Positions 32,678 to 44,257 of a DNA stretch of 64,000 nucleotides are shown one piece after another. Position 1 is the first letter of the stretch. Each line of letters begins with the position of its first letter. Location: positions 1 through 64,000 of the forward strand of contig JAYKXP010000023.1 of the NCBI GenBank assembly GCA_037176845.1, given 5' to 3'. This DNA is from Paramarasmius palmivorus (Eukaryota; Basidiomycota; Agaricomycetes; Agaricales; Marasmiaceae). The notes under the pieces are model-generated. The model was not told the origin of the DNA. It saw only the letters and a list, made by a program, of their open reading frames with translations, and made no database searches. A program made the translations under genes and the position numbers.

Positions 32678-33212
32678 GCCCTATATCCTATGATTCAAAA
32701 GCTTATTTTCCAGTTACACTCTGTTTACACTTTTTGTACTGCTTTTCTGCATATAATATTATTACCAACTAGAGTGGGAATGTCTCTTAAGTATAGGGGA
32801 GTTCAATACACTCCAGTAGTCCCAAAATCCAATCCTTAGCTGCTTAATTTACACTATAATAGCATAACACTAGCTGAACTGCAGGTGTAGAGGGCGTGGG
32901 AATTATTCAAAACCTAAGAAAGTACAGCCTTTAACTTTATTTTGATAGCTGGTTACTTGCAACACTGATATATAACCCAGATTTAAGCTGTCAAGCAGTA
33001 TATTTGTACTCTTCTTGTGAGGTTTACTTATAACAACTGGGTAGCACATTGGAATCAGCACTTATCATTAGGAGCTTATCATCAGGCGCTAATCACCTTC
33101 GGACATAAAATTGCCGATTATCGTCGGATCATCGGAGGCCCTCTTAACGTCTGAATTTTTTGGCTGGGACTCGGTGATAAAGAACGAATTCTCATTTCAT
33201 GTCGAATTCGTA

Positions 33213-33844
33213 ATAAATCAGTATAAAATATCTGTTGTATTTATGCGGCATATAGAGTGTGACATTATGGCCTGGAGACGGCACCATTACCGTCACCGGC
33301 ATCCTCATTTAAGTTCCTGCACATACGTGGGACGGCAATATCCCCGGCGGTGGTGTAGCAGGACAATGAGGAATGTGATGGAGGGTCATTTCGACGGAAC
33401 TGGTGAGTCTTAAAAGAATCTAGGTCGTCAAATCAGGAGCCTGATGCACTCCTTAGCGCACCTCAGAATCATTCGACGACCACACTCCGCACCATTTGCT
33501 ATTTTCGTCGTGTTCACGGGAACCTAGCTCTCGTTACAAGGCGCCTCGCTCACCTTCGATTCGAAGTGTTGCGATGGCGACTTCGGGCCTTAAGATGGCA
33601 TCGTGTACCCAACTACATATGATAGACCCACACACGCGCACTCATACCCACTTTATCACCACATGATTTGAATAGAGCGGGATTCCACGCAGCAAGAGAT
33701 TTCGAACTTTGACTGTGGAACCTTGAGCATAAAACTGCGCATTCGTGGCTAGGCCCTGTAAGTTTACCAGAATTTTGAACCCTGACAAACACTGACAGTA
33801 TAAAAGTAGGAGCTATAATTCGACGGCAGACAATTCTCCGTATC
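33213..33844. other. intergenic between element 2 and next gene
   Basis: No gene recognised. The last about 50 bp form the promoter region of the gene starting at 33845. Confidence 0.4.
33799..33806 (+). promoter_or_regulatory. TATA box
   Basis: TATAAAAG lies 46 bp before the ATG at 33845. The spacing suggests a short 5' leader. Confidence 0.45.
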
Positions 33845-35295
33845 ATGTCCTACAGTAATAGCAGGGCCAGGTCTCATTTTCGTGCTCGGGGTCGAGGTCG
33901 TGGATCCTTCAACAACAGGCAACCTCCGCCATCCAATATCCCAATTCGCGATCTGACTGAAGGATTACGCCCCGCGCCATTTCGCGCCTTGTATGTACCT
34001 ACTCGCTCTATTGGAGATGCAGTCGGATTGAAGAACCTGGAGTATGTGGGCTCATACAATTGGATCGAGAGTCCGGCGGACAAACCGACTATCATTGTTC
34101 CCGGTCAGTTTCAACTCAAGACCTCGTCATGCACCTTTACTGAACATTTATTTGGTTAGGTTCTCCGTCTCAGTGGACCGACAAACCCACTCCATATGAC
34201 GTTCCTGCTGACCGAGGAGAGATGTTCGCCGACCAGAATGGATTTCGTTTACCTTCTGCCACGTTGCTACCTTTGATGGTAGCTGTAGACCAATGTTCGG
34301 AAGACAAATTCGACTGGTCAGCAATCGACATTGTCACCGATCGAAATGGTCTACGCAAACTCATGCGATGGATTCGAGGTGGATCGGATGTTCGCGAGTT
34401 TCGTATTGATCTCCAGCTTGCTGGCAAAACGGTTCTGTTTAACCGATGGGAGAAACAGACCAAAGAGGTCTTTTCGGGCTACACCTATGGCTTTAACTTT
34501 GAGAAAGCTACTACCAAGAAAAGGGGCGACTGTGCGGGGAGTACGGGGCACCATAGGATAATACGATATGTGAGTACTTTGGATGCTTACATAATACTTG
34601 TTGATGCTGAGTTGTCTTTTCGCAGGACCTGGATGGCCTAAAGATGGTTGTCCGATTCGAGGTGGATGCGTACCTGGAAATACCGCCACCCCAGTCGGAG
34701 GCTGGCGCGGTTCCAGTTTCTGCCTTGGGTCGGACGATCCCCCTAACCACCGTGTCGCGCGAAACCGCTACTCTGTCATCGGTCTCGACAGACGATGACC
34801 TGGATAGTATAATCGCTGGTCTAGGAAGCACCTCCATCTCGTCGTCCTCGGCCCTCAAAACTGTGTCGGTCGGCGACAAAAAGCTACTCATTGAGAAAGG
34901 TGGACAAGTCGTACCCCAGAGCTCCATCATCGAACTCGCTACTATCTCTCAGCGTCGAGCGATTGCAGGTGAACTCGACTGGGAAGACAGGCTCCCACAG
35001 CTGCTTTTATCCCAGACTACGAACCATTATCTAGGTGTTCACGAACGTGGTTGTTTTCGTCGAAGTGCAGAAGCGAGGATTATCATCACCAGTGCTGATC
35101 AGCACGAAGAGGAAGGTTGATCCTGTTATCAGGCAGTTGAGGAGTGCTTTAGAAGAGATTAGGAAGATGGTGGCTGAACATGGGGAAAGTGCCAGATTGA
35201 GCTTGGTTTGTCGGAATGGAAGACTGGAGGTATTTGAAAGGCAGAGTGATGAAAGCTGTCTTCCTGCAGAATATCTGAAGAAGTACAGCACATAA
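33845..35295 (+). CDS. conserved fungal RGG-start protein, frameshifted
   Basis: Three exons. Exon 1 (33845 to about 34104) begins with an Arg/Gly-rich segment (RARGRGRGSFNN) and includes EYVGSYNWIES and KPTIIVPG. Exon 2 (about 34160-34568) carries PSQWTDKP, FADQNG and GLRKLMRWIRGG. Exon 3 (about 34625-35295) carries DLDGLKMVVRFEVDAYLE, a Ser-rich linker, SQTTNHYLGVHERG and a helical C-terminus ending PAEYLKKYST. Fungal relatives are often named 'geranylgeranyl pyrophosphate synthetase', but no DDxxD prenyltransferase motif is present, so that name should not be carried over. The frame changes at the TTTT run 35054-35057: one T too many separates HYLGVHERG from the expected FVEVQKRG. This is probably a sequencing error. 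The function is unknown; the RGG start hints at RNA contact. Confidence 0.7.
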
Positions 35296-35489
35296 TTTGT
35301 TTTGGGGGCCCCGTGTACCTAAAAATGTACTATTACAATGCTGAAGGCTGTACAATGCTAGAGGAAAAATGAATATTTGAATACTCCTTCGAAGGCGAAA
35401 TTTAGCGCCCGTTTATCGGCCGAAAATTTACAGCGTATCGATTCTCCCACACAAATACTTCTTTCCTTCGCACCACTCGTTCACATCCT

Positions 35490-36620
35490 ATGTCTACCCC
35501 ACTGACAGCCCAAACGTTCCGTCCTCTGCTTAAGACCTAGTCGAAAAACCGGAGTACTTCTCTTCTTCCGACCTCCAGCTCGCTCTCGAGCATATTTTCA
35601 CCCCAGGACTGCTTTCACCCGAACATATCGGGGCTTTTCTCACTGCTTTACATCTTCAACGCGTCGAACGGCGTCCAGAATCCCTCACAGCAGCAGCTAG
35701 TGTGCTACGATCTCGAGCGTTAAAAGCCAAGGTCCTAGAGGCTGAAAACGATTTCATTGTTGATATCGTCGGTACTGGAGGAGATGGGTTCAATTTATTC
35801 AATGTGAGCACGGCTGCGGGTGTCGTTGCTGCCGGAGCTGGGGCGAGGGTTATCAAAGTATGTCTTTTGTAGTTTATATTGTCTTTTGCTAACTCCTAGT
35901 ACAGCATGGCTCTCGAGCATCTACATCATCGACCGGCTCAGCCGACCTGCTAGAATCCCTTGATTGTTTGTTCAATCGCCCCGATCCCAGCATACACAAC
36001 CCAATCCCTCGGATGCCATTCTATTTCATCCTTGCACCACACTACCATCCTTCACTAGCCTATCTGGCACCTTTCAGAAAAGCACTTCCTTTCAAAACCA
36101 TGTTCAACGTCCTCGGACCGCTTATCAACCCAGCCTTCCCACAAGGCATGGTTCTAGGTGTCACGGAACGCGAGCTTGGAGCACCGTTTGCCAAATCTCT
36201 GAGAGAAGGTGGGGTCGAGCGCGCGTTAGTGGTCTGTGGTTACGAAGGAATGGATGAGATTAGCTGTGCAGGACCTACATATGCTTGGGAGCTCAAGGAT
36301 GGTGCTATTACCGAACATACGCTGACTCCGGAAGTGTTTGGGCTGGATGCTATCCTCTCTCAGCCGTAGCAGGTGGGGGTCCAGAAGAGAACGCGAAAAC
36401 ATTCAGGGATTTGTTCACATCGGGCAAGGATATGCCCAAGGACTTGAAGCCAGTGCTAGATTTTGTACTGATGAACGCATCAGCTTTGCTAGTTGTTGCT
36501 GGAGTCGCGAAGGATTTCAAGCATGGTGTTGAGTTGGGTTTAGAGAGTGTGGTACAGGGAAAGGCTTGGGAGGCGTTACAGGCGTTTAAAGATTTCGGAA
36601 GAAACGAAGCTGGGGTGTAG
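35490..36620 (+). CDS. TRP4: anthranilate phosphoribosyltransferase, two frameshifts
   Basis: Tryptophan biosynthesis enzyme transferring phosphoribose from PRPP to anthranilate. Two exons: 35490 to about 35857 and about 35905 to 36620. Family motifs are clear: the N-terminal helical part (FSSSDLQLALEHIFTPGLLS), the PRPP-binding DIVGTGGDG and NVSTAAG, KHGSRASTSSTGSADLLE across the intron, FILAPHYHPSLAYLAPFRK, and FNVLGPLINPA. Two frame changes occur: after 35537, where a C seems to be missing and a TAG (35538-35540) results, and near 36350, where one base is missing before CYPLSAVAGGGPEENAK. Because the rest is highly conserved and tryptophan synthesis is essential in free-living fungi, sequencing error is more likely than a pseudogene. 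The gene symbol follows yeast usage (bacterial trpD). Confidence 0.88.
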
Positions 36621-36675
36621 AAGCATCTGTATTTTATAATGTAATTTAAACAAAAGGTGTATTCATAGTTCTCCG

Positions 36676-38207
36676 TCATACTGCCAATGCCTCTTTCTTT
36701 TGCTCCTCGAATACATTCGCTCCCTGAACACACTCCTGCCCTTCGAACACGTTCACAATCTGTGCTGAGGCAGTGGTGTCCTCCTTAGGAGATCTGGTGA
36801 ACCGGATGTCCGAAACACCCTCTTCCACAACAACATTATGGCTCCTGCTCAGCTTCGCTCGAACCATCACCAAAGTCGGTGCGATTCCCTACATGACCAT
36901 AAGAAATAGCTTTAATACAGGAACGTCAGACTCACGGCGCTCAATGCAACGAGAACAGAAATATCGAATGGCGCCACGCTAATCATCAAGGTATTGGCCT
37001 CGATGAGACCTGCAATTTGACATATTGGATAGAGGACTCCGGATTCTAGTCTGTGCGTTTACCGTGTGGCCAATGTGAATTGATCCCGCCGACAAGCAGG
37101 TTCTGGACTTACATAATTCTAGCTATTGACCGAACAAACCCATCGTTCGCGTAGACGCCTTGCGCCGCCAGCTTTCTATGGGTCCACCAGATACGCCCCG
37201 CTAGTATAGATGATGGTGAAATCTTTGTCGCGGAAATCTAGGGCTTGGCTTACCAGTAAGAAGGGTAAGGACGAGGTTGTTAACAGCGCTGATGATTCCA
37301 TACGCAAAGTTGACGTTAGTCGCAGCGAGGTATATAACAGCATTCGATTTGATGGTCGTGTCGCGAACGCTAATCGGGATCATTATAGCACCGGCAAGTC
37401 CAACAGCTTATTCAGAACAATTAGCAGTACTGGTCGGACGCGCATATGCGGACGAACCGTTTACGAGGAAGAATGTAACTAGCAAGGGTACGGCAACTCG
37501 TTTGTTGGAGCTCCAAATTACATAGCAGCGGTGGAATCTGTACTTGAGGATTAGTAGGGCACGGTTCAAGGAACAAGGAACGACTCAACGAGCATTATTT
37601 CCGCGACGATGCTATTTCGGAGATGTGAGTCGAGTTTAGCTCACCAGCGACTTGAGGACCTACTTGAGAAAAGCCGAAGCCAGGTAGTCGATTGCACTAA
37701 TTCAGGTTTGTGGTCAGTATTCAGGAACGGAACTCCTGTCAAATCAACTCACTATCCCACTGTTTTTTCGGTGCTATGCTGCAGAAAGTTGACGAATTCC
37801 TTATATTCTCCGGTCTTCAACGCACTGAAATGGATGACGGAGGCGCGGACCAAGGCGATGGAGTGATTCACCACAAATATCGTAGATATCACGAATAAGA
37901 CCGTTGTGAGCGAAAGGTAAAAGACGCCATTGGAGTCGCGGTTCTTGCCCGACCGCATCATGTAGACATAGGTTCCGAAGAGTAGAGCGTAGAAGCCTAT
38001 TTCAGAGGTTATGATGAGGCACCATTTATCCAATTTAACCCAAACGTACCATATATAAAGTACATGACCTATACAGGCATGGTTTGTCTTTAGCGGGACT
38101 AAGGAAGCAACACGAACCGAACTCACCGACAAAGTAGTGACGGGAAGATAGATAGTTCGTTGCACGGAGATGAAGGCAGCAATCTCCTCGGGAAGTGACG
38201 AAGACAT
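36676..38207 (-). CDS. seven-helix membrane protein, array copy 3
   Basis: Starts at 38207 (MSSSLPEEIAAFISVQRTIY). Landmarks: FYALLFGTYVYMMRSG (about 37990), LSLTTVLFVISTIFVV (about 37900), an IW-type segment near 37520, GIISAVNNLVLTLLTG (about 37270), GRIWWTHRKLAAQG (about 37190), LESGVLYPICQIAGL (about 37040), and ALSA-intron-GIAPTLVMVRAKLSRS (about 36880). The tail is longer than in copy 1 and ends EEQKKEALAV with TGA at 36676-36678. It is convergent with the TrpD homologue, 55 bp apart. The exon order matches the other copies, and I saw no certain disabling change. Confidence 0.75.
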
Positions 38208-39159
38208 CGCAAGAGGTATCCAGTCTGAGGGAGTATGTCTTGAGGCTCTTTAATAGCATTAGCATTGCTGTGGTGTCCTCAAAGATGTTACAATTCATCA
38301 AAGAAGAACTGATGATCGCTGGGCTGTAACAAGGCCAAGACCACTGAGTTAATGTATGTAATGTGTTGACAATTGAGAAACCTCAGCGCTCGCGCTCAAC
38401 CATCACCCGGGAGCATTCCAAAACTCGATCATCAAGGCTGGTCTCTGAGGGGGTCAGGATTCGGGAAGCCTTGTGGTACGTGGCTAGGACGAAAAGGGAG
38501 CGATGCCGGTGGTTAACGGATTAAGACTAGAGCCAATAGCCATCAAGGGTGCAATACAGGGATTTTATTCCATATATGCCGGTTTTTGTTGGACAAAAAT
38601 CGTCCAAAGTCGTCCGGGAACGTCCAGGAAGAGCAAAAACAGTCATATCCATATCATGATCAAAACCGCAATTCAAGGGTGCGAGATGTGATGCATTAGA
38701 AGCGTTCTCCACCGATGGTATCCAACGCTGTGGACATCAAGTGATAATCAGCTCACTGAGACGAAACTAAAAAACAAAACGAACCTCAATATAGACAATA
38801 TCCAACAGCGATTCTCGAGTTTTGGTATTAAATTGGATCTTCACTTCAAGGTCGTGCTATGCTGCACCGGTCAATGCGACTCCAAATCAATCTGCGTGTT
38901 AATAGTATTAGAGTTAAGCTCGTTCTTTTCACCCTGACAAATGACTCGGCGAGATTGAGACTGGGGTCATGAATTAGATGTTCTACTCACAGAATATCGA
39001 TTTATACTAGAAGAGAGTACTTGAACGCCTGGGTACGTATACGGTGGATCGACGTGCTGGTCGGGAAAAGAGAGCTGGCACGCGCCAGAGAATTTCTCAC
39101 GCCCTGTTACACGACTTCCTCTCCCTCCATTACCTTGCTCGTCATCGTCGTCGGCAACG
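38208..39159. other. intergenic with possible small repeat
   Basis: No gene recognised. ATCAAGGGTGCAATAC near 38537 and the similar TTCAAGGGTGCGAGAT near 38671 are direct repeats about 135 bp apart. CGTCCAAAGTCGTCCGGGAA near 38610 resembles the degenerate repeats at 26880-27005. The right part is the promoter of beta-COP. Confidence 0.35.
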
Positions 39160-42100
39160 ATGACCTCTTCAGACCCATCATGCTACACAATTGTCTTTGA
39201 ATCTCCAGTAGAGTACCCATCTACCTCAGACCTTCGTCAACTTCTCGAAAAAGGTTCAGATGAGGTCAAAATTGACACGTTGCGCAAGATCATTGTCTCG
39301 ACGATGAACGGGAATCCTCAGGTAAGTTGCTTGACCTGTGAATATGCTTCAAATTCTGACGAAAAATACTTTAGCCTACTCTGATGATGCCCATAATCCA
39401 GTTTGTGATGCCGTCGCGGAATAAGCAACTCAAAAAGTTGCTGCATTTCTACTGGGAAGTCTGTCCAAAGTACGATGAGAGCGGGAAGTTGAAGCAGGAG
39501 ATGATCTTGGTTGTGTGCGTCTCAGTATTCCTCCTTTGAATCCTCATATTCACGCTTTACGTTGTAGTAACGCGATCCGTAACGACTTGGTGAGTACCAC
39601 CAAACATTTGGGCGAACCAAGTAATAATCGCATCTACAGCAACATCCAAACGAGTACATTCGGGGAGCAACCTTACGTTTCCTTCAGAAGATCGCCAAAG
39701 ATGCCGAACTCCTAGAACCTCTTATTCCCACTTGCCGGTCTTGCCTGGAGCACAGACATTCTTACGTCCGCAAAAATGCTGTTTTCGCCGTTTACTCAAT
39801 TTATCGCGAATTCGAACACCTCATCCCGGATGCACCAGAGCTTATGACAACATTCTTGGCAGCTGAGACCGACTCGACGTGCAAGCGCAATGCATTTGTC
39901 TTTTTGTCCCAGTGTGCGCTCCCCAAGGCTGTTGAGTGGATTGCCAGCGTGTACGACAGCATACCATCGATGGACGAGCAGTTACAACTTAGTATTATTG
40001 AGGTCATTCGCTTGGACTGCAAAAACGACTCGACGAACCGCGTACGTGTTCAAAGCTCGGTATGCAGCCCTAGACTAACGAAAACACCTAGGCGCGCTAT
40101 ATTCGTTGCATATTCGAGCTTTTGAATGCCACATCTCATGCTGTCAAGTATGAGGCTGCTACAACCTTGACTATGTTGACCCAGAACCCTGCCGCTGTCA
40201 AAGGTACATAGTTTTTTTTTTCCCCTTGGCCCGAGTATTTCTAACGTTTTGGAACAGCTGCCGCATCATGCCTCATCACTCTCATCATCAAGGAGTCCGA
40301 TAACAACGTCAAGCTCATCGTTCTTGATCGCCTGGACACCCTTGCGTGCCAAACATGGCCATGTTCTAGATGGCCTAATTATGGACATTTTACAAATTCT
40401 CTCCAAGTATGTATCAATCTTTCAGGCTTTTCAACTTTTCCTTATCTGAACATACAGTTCCGACATGGATGTCCGACGCAAAGCGATCAACATCGTCCTC
40501 AGCATGACCTCCAGCCGAAACGTCGAAGAGGTTGTTCTCTTCCTCAAGAAACAACTTCTCAAGACACAAGAGGCAGAGTTTGAGAAGGCATCGGAATACC
40601 GACAACTCCTCATTCAAAGCATCCATATTACTGCTATCAAGTTTTCGGAAGTCGCTGCCAGCGTCGTCCACGCGCTACTCGAATTCCTCGGCGAGCCAAG
40701 CACTGCCGCACCTTCAGCATCTACATCAGCCTCCGCGTCTGCTTCTGCTTTGGACGTTGTCGCCTTCATCAGGGAAGTTGTCGAAAAGTTCCCTGCTCTC
40801 CGCCATGGAATCTGTGTCAGACTGTCGCAAACCCTTTTGGAAATACGTAGCGGCAAGGTGTTCAGAGGGGTGCTTTGGATATTGGGAGAATATGCCGATG
40901 ATGCCGACTTGATCAGAGATGTCCTAAGTGAAGTGAGGAGATGTGTTGGGGATGTACCGATTGTACCGCAAGAGGAGGCCGCTGCTGCCGAAGGCGAGGG
41001 TGCTGATGGTGCTGAGTTATCAGAGAAGGAAAAGGCAGAGAAGAAGGAGAGATCGAAACCCAAGATTTTGGCGGATGGGACATATGCCACGGAGACTGCC
41101 TTCACTGCCAGTCCTACGCAGCCAAAGACAGACACGAAGTTTGGCCCAAGACGCCTTTAAGAAGTGAGTGAAAAAATCTTGAATCCTTGAAAGCTAGGTT
41201 CTCATATAGACATCCACCAGCGTTGATTTTGGGTGGCGATTATTTCACCGGGGCGGTGCTCGCCGCTGCACTGACCAAACTTGTGCTCCGCTTCCACGAC
41301 AAGGCAACAGGAGAGAAGAAGAATGACATTAACATGCTGCGTGCTGAGGTATGAATGGCCTAGTTGAGATGGAAAAAGAGCTGACTGGGTACATTATCTA
41401 GGCTATGCTCATCATGACATCCATCATCCGTGTCGGACAAAGCCGCTTCGTCACCGTCCCCATCGACGAGGATTCCAATGAGCGTATCATGAACTGTTTG
41501 CAGACGCTTAGCGAACTCCAAGAAGTCCAGGTCGTTCATGAGATATTCTTGGATGACACCAAGAAGGCGTTCGAGAGGATGCTTACTGCTCAAGAGGTAT
41601 GACTTTGTCTCCGTGATTCGATCCCCTTTCTGAATGTCTGTAATAGAAAAGGGCGGCAGAGAAGAAGGAAGCGGAGTCAGAAAAGAAGACCATCGTGCAA
41701 GTAGACGACTTATTGTCGTTCAGGCAGTTCTCGAAGAAGGGTGCTGATGATGTTCTTGACGTAAGTATATGCTTGTCTCTTTTCAGACTACCAGTAGCTT
41801 ACGATTTATTGCAACAGTTCGATGAGGATCTTGGGAAAGCAACGGGTGCAGGAGACGTACAAGAAGACTTCATCTCTAACCTCAGGAGAATATCACAACT
41901 CACTGGTTGGTATTTCGTTGGCACCAGTATCCGCATGGTACTCATTTCCCCGTAGGTTTCTCGGATCCTCTCTACGTAGAGGCGTACGTCAAGATGCACG
42001 GCTTCGACATCATGCTCGGTAAGGACGTTGGGCATCAAAGGAAATATTGCTGACACTCTAAATTAGACGTTCTTCTCGTCAACCAGACCGCGAACACATT

Positions 42101-42904
42101 ACAAAACCTCTGTCTCGACTTTGCCACTCTCGGCGACCTGAAGATTGTTGAGCGACCCTCAGTCTACACCATCGGCCCTCATGGATTCCAGAGTATCAAA
42201 GCCACAATCAAGGTCTCGTCAACCGAGACTGGTGTCATCTTTGGCAGTATTCTCTGGGAGGGACCTAACATGTCGGAAGCTTGTGTGATCCTGAATGATA
42301 TACACATCGATATCATGGATTACATCAAGCCAGCGTATTGTAACGAGGCTCAGGTAAGAGTCAAAGGATGTCCTTGGGAGACCGGCGTTAATACCTTCAC
42401 TGCTATAGTTCCGTGCTATGTGGACAGAATTTGAATGGGAGAACAGAGTCAACGTGAACAGCTCGTTATCGTGAGTACTCTGTGCTCGTAGGTGGACGAG
42501 GGAGCTAACAGTTTTCTCAGTGATCCTCGTGAATACCTCAAGCACGTCATGAAGGCCACCAACATGTCCTGTTTGACACCAGATGGTGCGCTCTCGGGTG
42601 ATTGCGACTTCCTCTCAGCGAACATGTACGCTCGTAGCTTATTCGGTAAGTGGTGCTTGGCCCTACTTCCGACATGTGCTCACACCGCCCCTGCCACTAG
42701 GTGAGGATGCGCTTGCGAACTTGAGTATTGAGAAGACAGAACAAGGCACGATTACCGGTCATGTTAGGATTCGTAGTAAAACGCAAGGTATTGCGCTGTC
42801 GCTGGGCGATAGAATTACGATGGGTAAGTTTTCAATTCTCGGTATGCAACGTGTGCTGAACATATTGTGTAGCCCAAAAGGACAGTAAACCACTGTCTGT
42901 GTAA
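39160..42904 (+). CDS. SEC26: coatomer subunit beta (beta-COP)
   Basis: Core subunit of the COPI coat, acting in Golgi-to-ER and intra-Golgi vesicle traffic. At least a dozen exons. N-terminal adaptin-like HEAT repeats: CYTIVFESPVEYPSTSDL, FYWEVCPKYDESGKLKQEM, QHPNEYIRGATLRFL, LEHRHSYVRKNAVFAVYSIY, YIRCIFELLNATSHAVKYEA, IQSIHITAIKFSEVAASVVH and FRGVLWILGEYADD. The C-terminal appendage region carries DPLYVEAYVKMHGFDI, LDFATLGDLKIVERP, IKATIKVSSTETGVIFG and MWTEFEWENRVNV. The stop is at 42902-42904 after ITMAQKDSK. Two apparent extra bases break the frame: a T at 40342-40343 (before RAKHGHVLDGL) and a G at about 41143-41144 (before AQDAFKKHPPALILGG). An essential gene this well kept is unlikely to be dead, so sequencing error is suspected. 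Confidence 0.93.
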
Positions 42905-43121
42905 TTTTGAGATACTGTTTTTTCGTAGATGGTTATATTATTTTCTTGTGGACTAAGCTTATGAGTTATAAGACTAAATGAAGGCCGGAAAGCTTGAGAC
43001 TGCCTGCGTTCCCAGAGACTCAAATGTTATGCGAAAGGAAAACAAAGAACACGTGCTGAATGATGATGTAGCCGCCCTCAGGATATGGGCGCTCGTCGTT
43101 CTGTCATTGTCAACCACCACG

Positions 43122-44257
43122 ATGTCAACCTCCAGTTCATCTGCATCGTCAGCTCCCTCTGCTTCATCCAGTAGCTCGAGTATGACGTCCGTTCCGCAAG
43201 AGAAACCTCGAGCACAACCCTTTCCACAAAGGACGATGTCGTCGGTGCGCGAACAAGTCGCTGAAGAGATTGCAATGCGAGCGGTCACAAAATCGCAGCG
43301 ACTCGATGGTATGGCTCTATTTACCTGTAAAATAAAGCCAAGACTCAAAGGAACAAAGTCTAGATGTTCAAATCGGCGTAACACTAACATTTTCGAGCAA
43401 AAAGTCGACTGAACGAGATTTATCTTTCCTGTCAAACATTGCATCTTTTATCGACCGGCTCTCACACCCGCGGCAATACCTATTCATCCTCGCAACTACA
43501 GGAAAACCACCTCCCGACTCTCTTGCCAATTTTGTTCTCATTTGCGCTTCGGACGATGATTACATCCAACGAGCAGCGATGTTGGTATTAGCAAAATTCG
43601 TTGATAGGGTTATAGGCATTCGGCCCGGTTCCCTGGAGAGATTATGGATAGGAGAGATTAAAGACGTTGGGTTGAGCTCGTATGACGAGCTGTCGTTGTG
43701 GGATGTGGTGAAGAAGAGTGCTCGTGCACCTATCGACCCGCTGTTACCTCACCAGGGCTCAAAGAGTGCAGAGAGGATGCTGAGTGACGTGCGTGCACAA
43801 TTACAACGCTTGTCACCCCTCGAGGCATACAGAGAGCTACAAGACCCCACGAATGGAACAGACGGCGTCTTTGCTCCTACCTTCCTTGTCGACATCCGAT
43901 CTCAGGCGGAACGCGAAGCGGAGGGCGGTGTCGCTGGAGCTCTCATTGTTGAAAGGGGACAGTTGGAATGGAAATTTGATCCTCGGTCAGATGATAGACT
44001 TAGTATCGTGGATAGGTATGATCTCAGGATCATTGTGATTCTGCGCGGATGGCAGGGCGAGCAGCCTGGCAGCAGGGCAACTGAAAGAGTTGGGTATGTG
44101 GAATGCCACTGACATTGTTGGTGGCTTTAGAGCTTGGAAGGAAGGAGGATTCCCGGTGTTTGTCGTGGAAGCGGAGAGGATAAGTAGATCATTAATGGTC
44201 GATTTGGATACGGCGCTGGAGGTCATAAACGAGCATGTCAACGGGAAACATTTGTAA
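43122..44257 (+). CDS. rhodanese-domain protein, one frameshift
   Basis: The likely start at 43122 opens a Ser-rich N-terminus (MSTSSSSASSAPSASS), then REQVAEEIAMRAVTKSQRLDG, then an intron whose exact ends I could not settle. Exon 2 (from about 43410) has a helical region (FLSNIASFIDRLSHPRQYL, AAMLVLAKFVDRV) followed by a rhodanese domain: FLVDIRSQAEREAEGGVAGA, the active-site loop CADGRASSLAAGQL and GGFRAWKEGGFPVF, ending EHVNGKHL. The Cys of CADGRAS is the catalytic or sulfur-carrying residue in this fold. The loop is only in frame if one C at 44041 is dropped, again probably a sequencing error. It may act in sulfur transfer; no substrate can be inferred. It follows beta-COP by about 220 bp on the same strand. 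Confidence 0.7.

Larger units (their letters stand above)
27060..33212 (-). mobile_element. Helentron-like (Helitron2) element 2, non-coding
   Basis: A 6,153-bp relative of the element at 5451-10128. It shares the 3'-terminal about 55 bp (27060-27115, including the hairpin) and the 5' about 2.65 kb (about 30555-33212), and also lies between T and T without target duplication. The helicase-peptidase frame is missing: just after the position where that frame starts in element 1, the sequence changes to about 3.4 kb of unrelated AT-rich DNA (27115-30555) with no gene I can support. The two elements are therefore different non-autonomous derivatives of one family, both likely mobilised by an autonomous relative outside this window. 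Confidence 0.75.
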
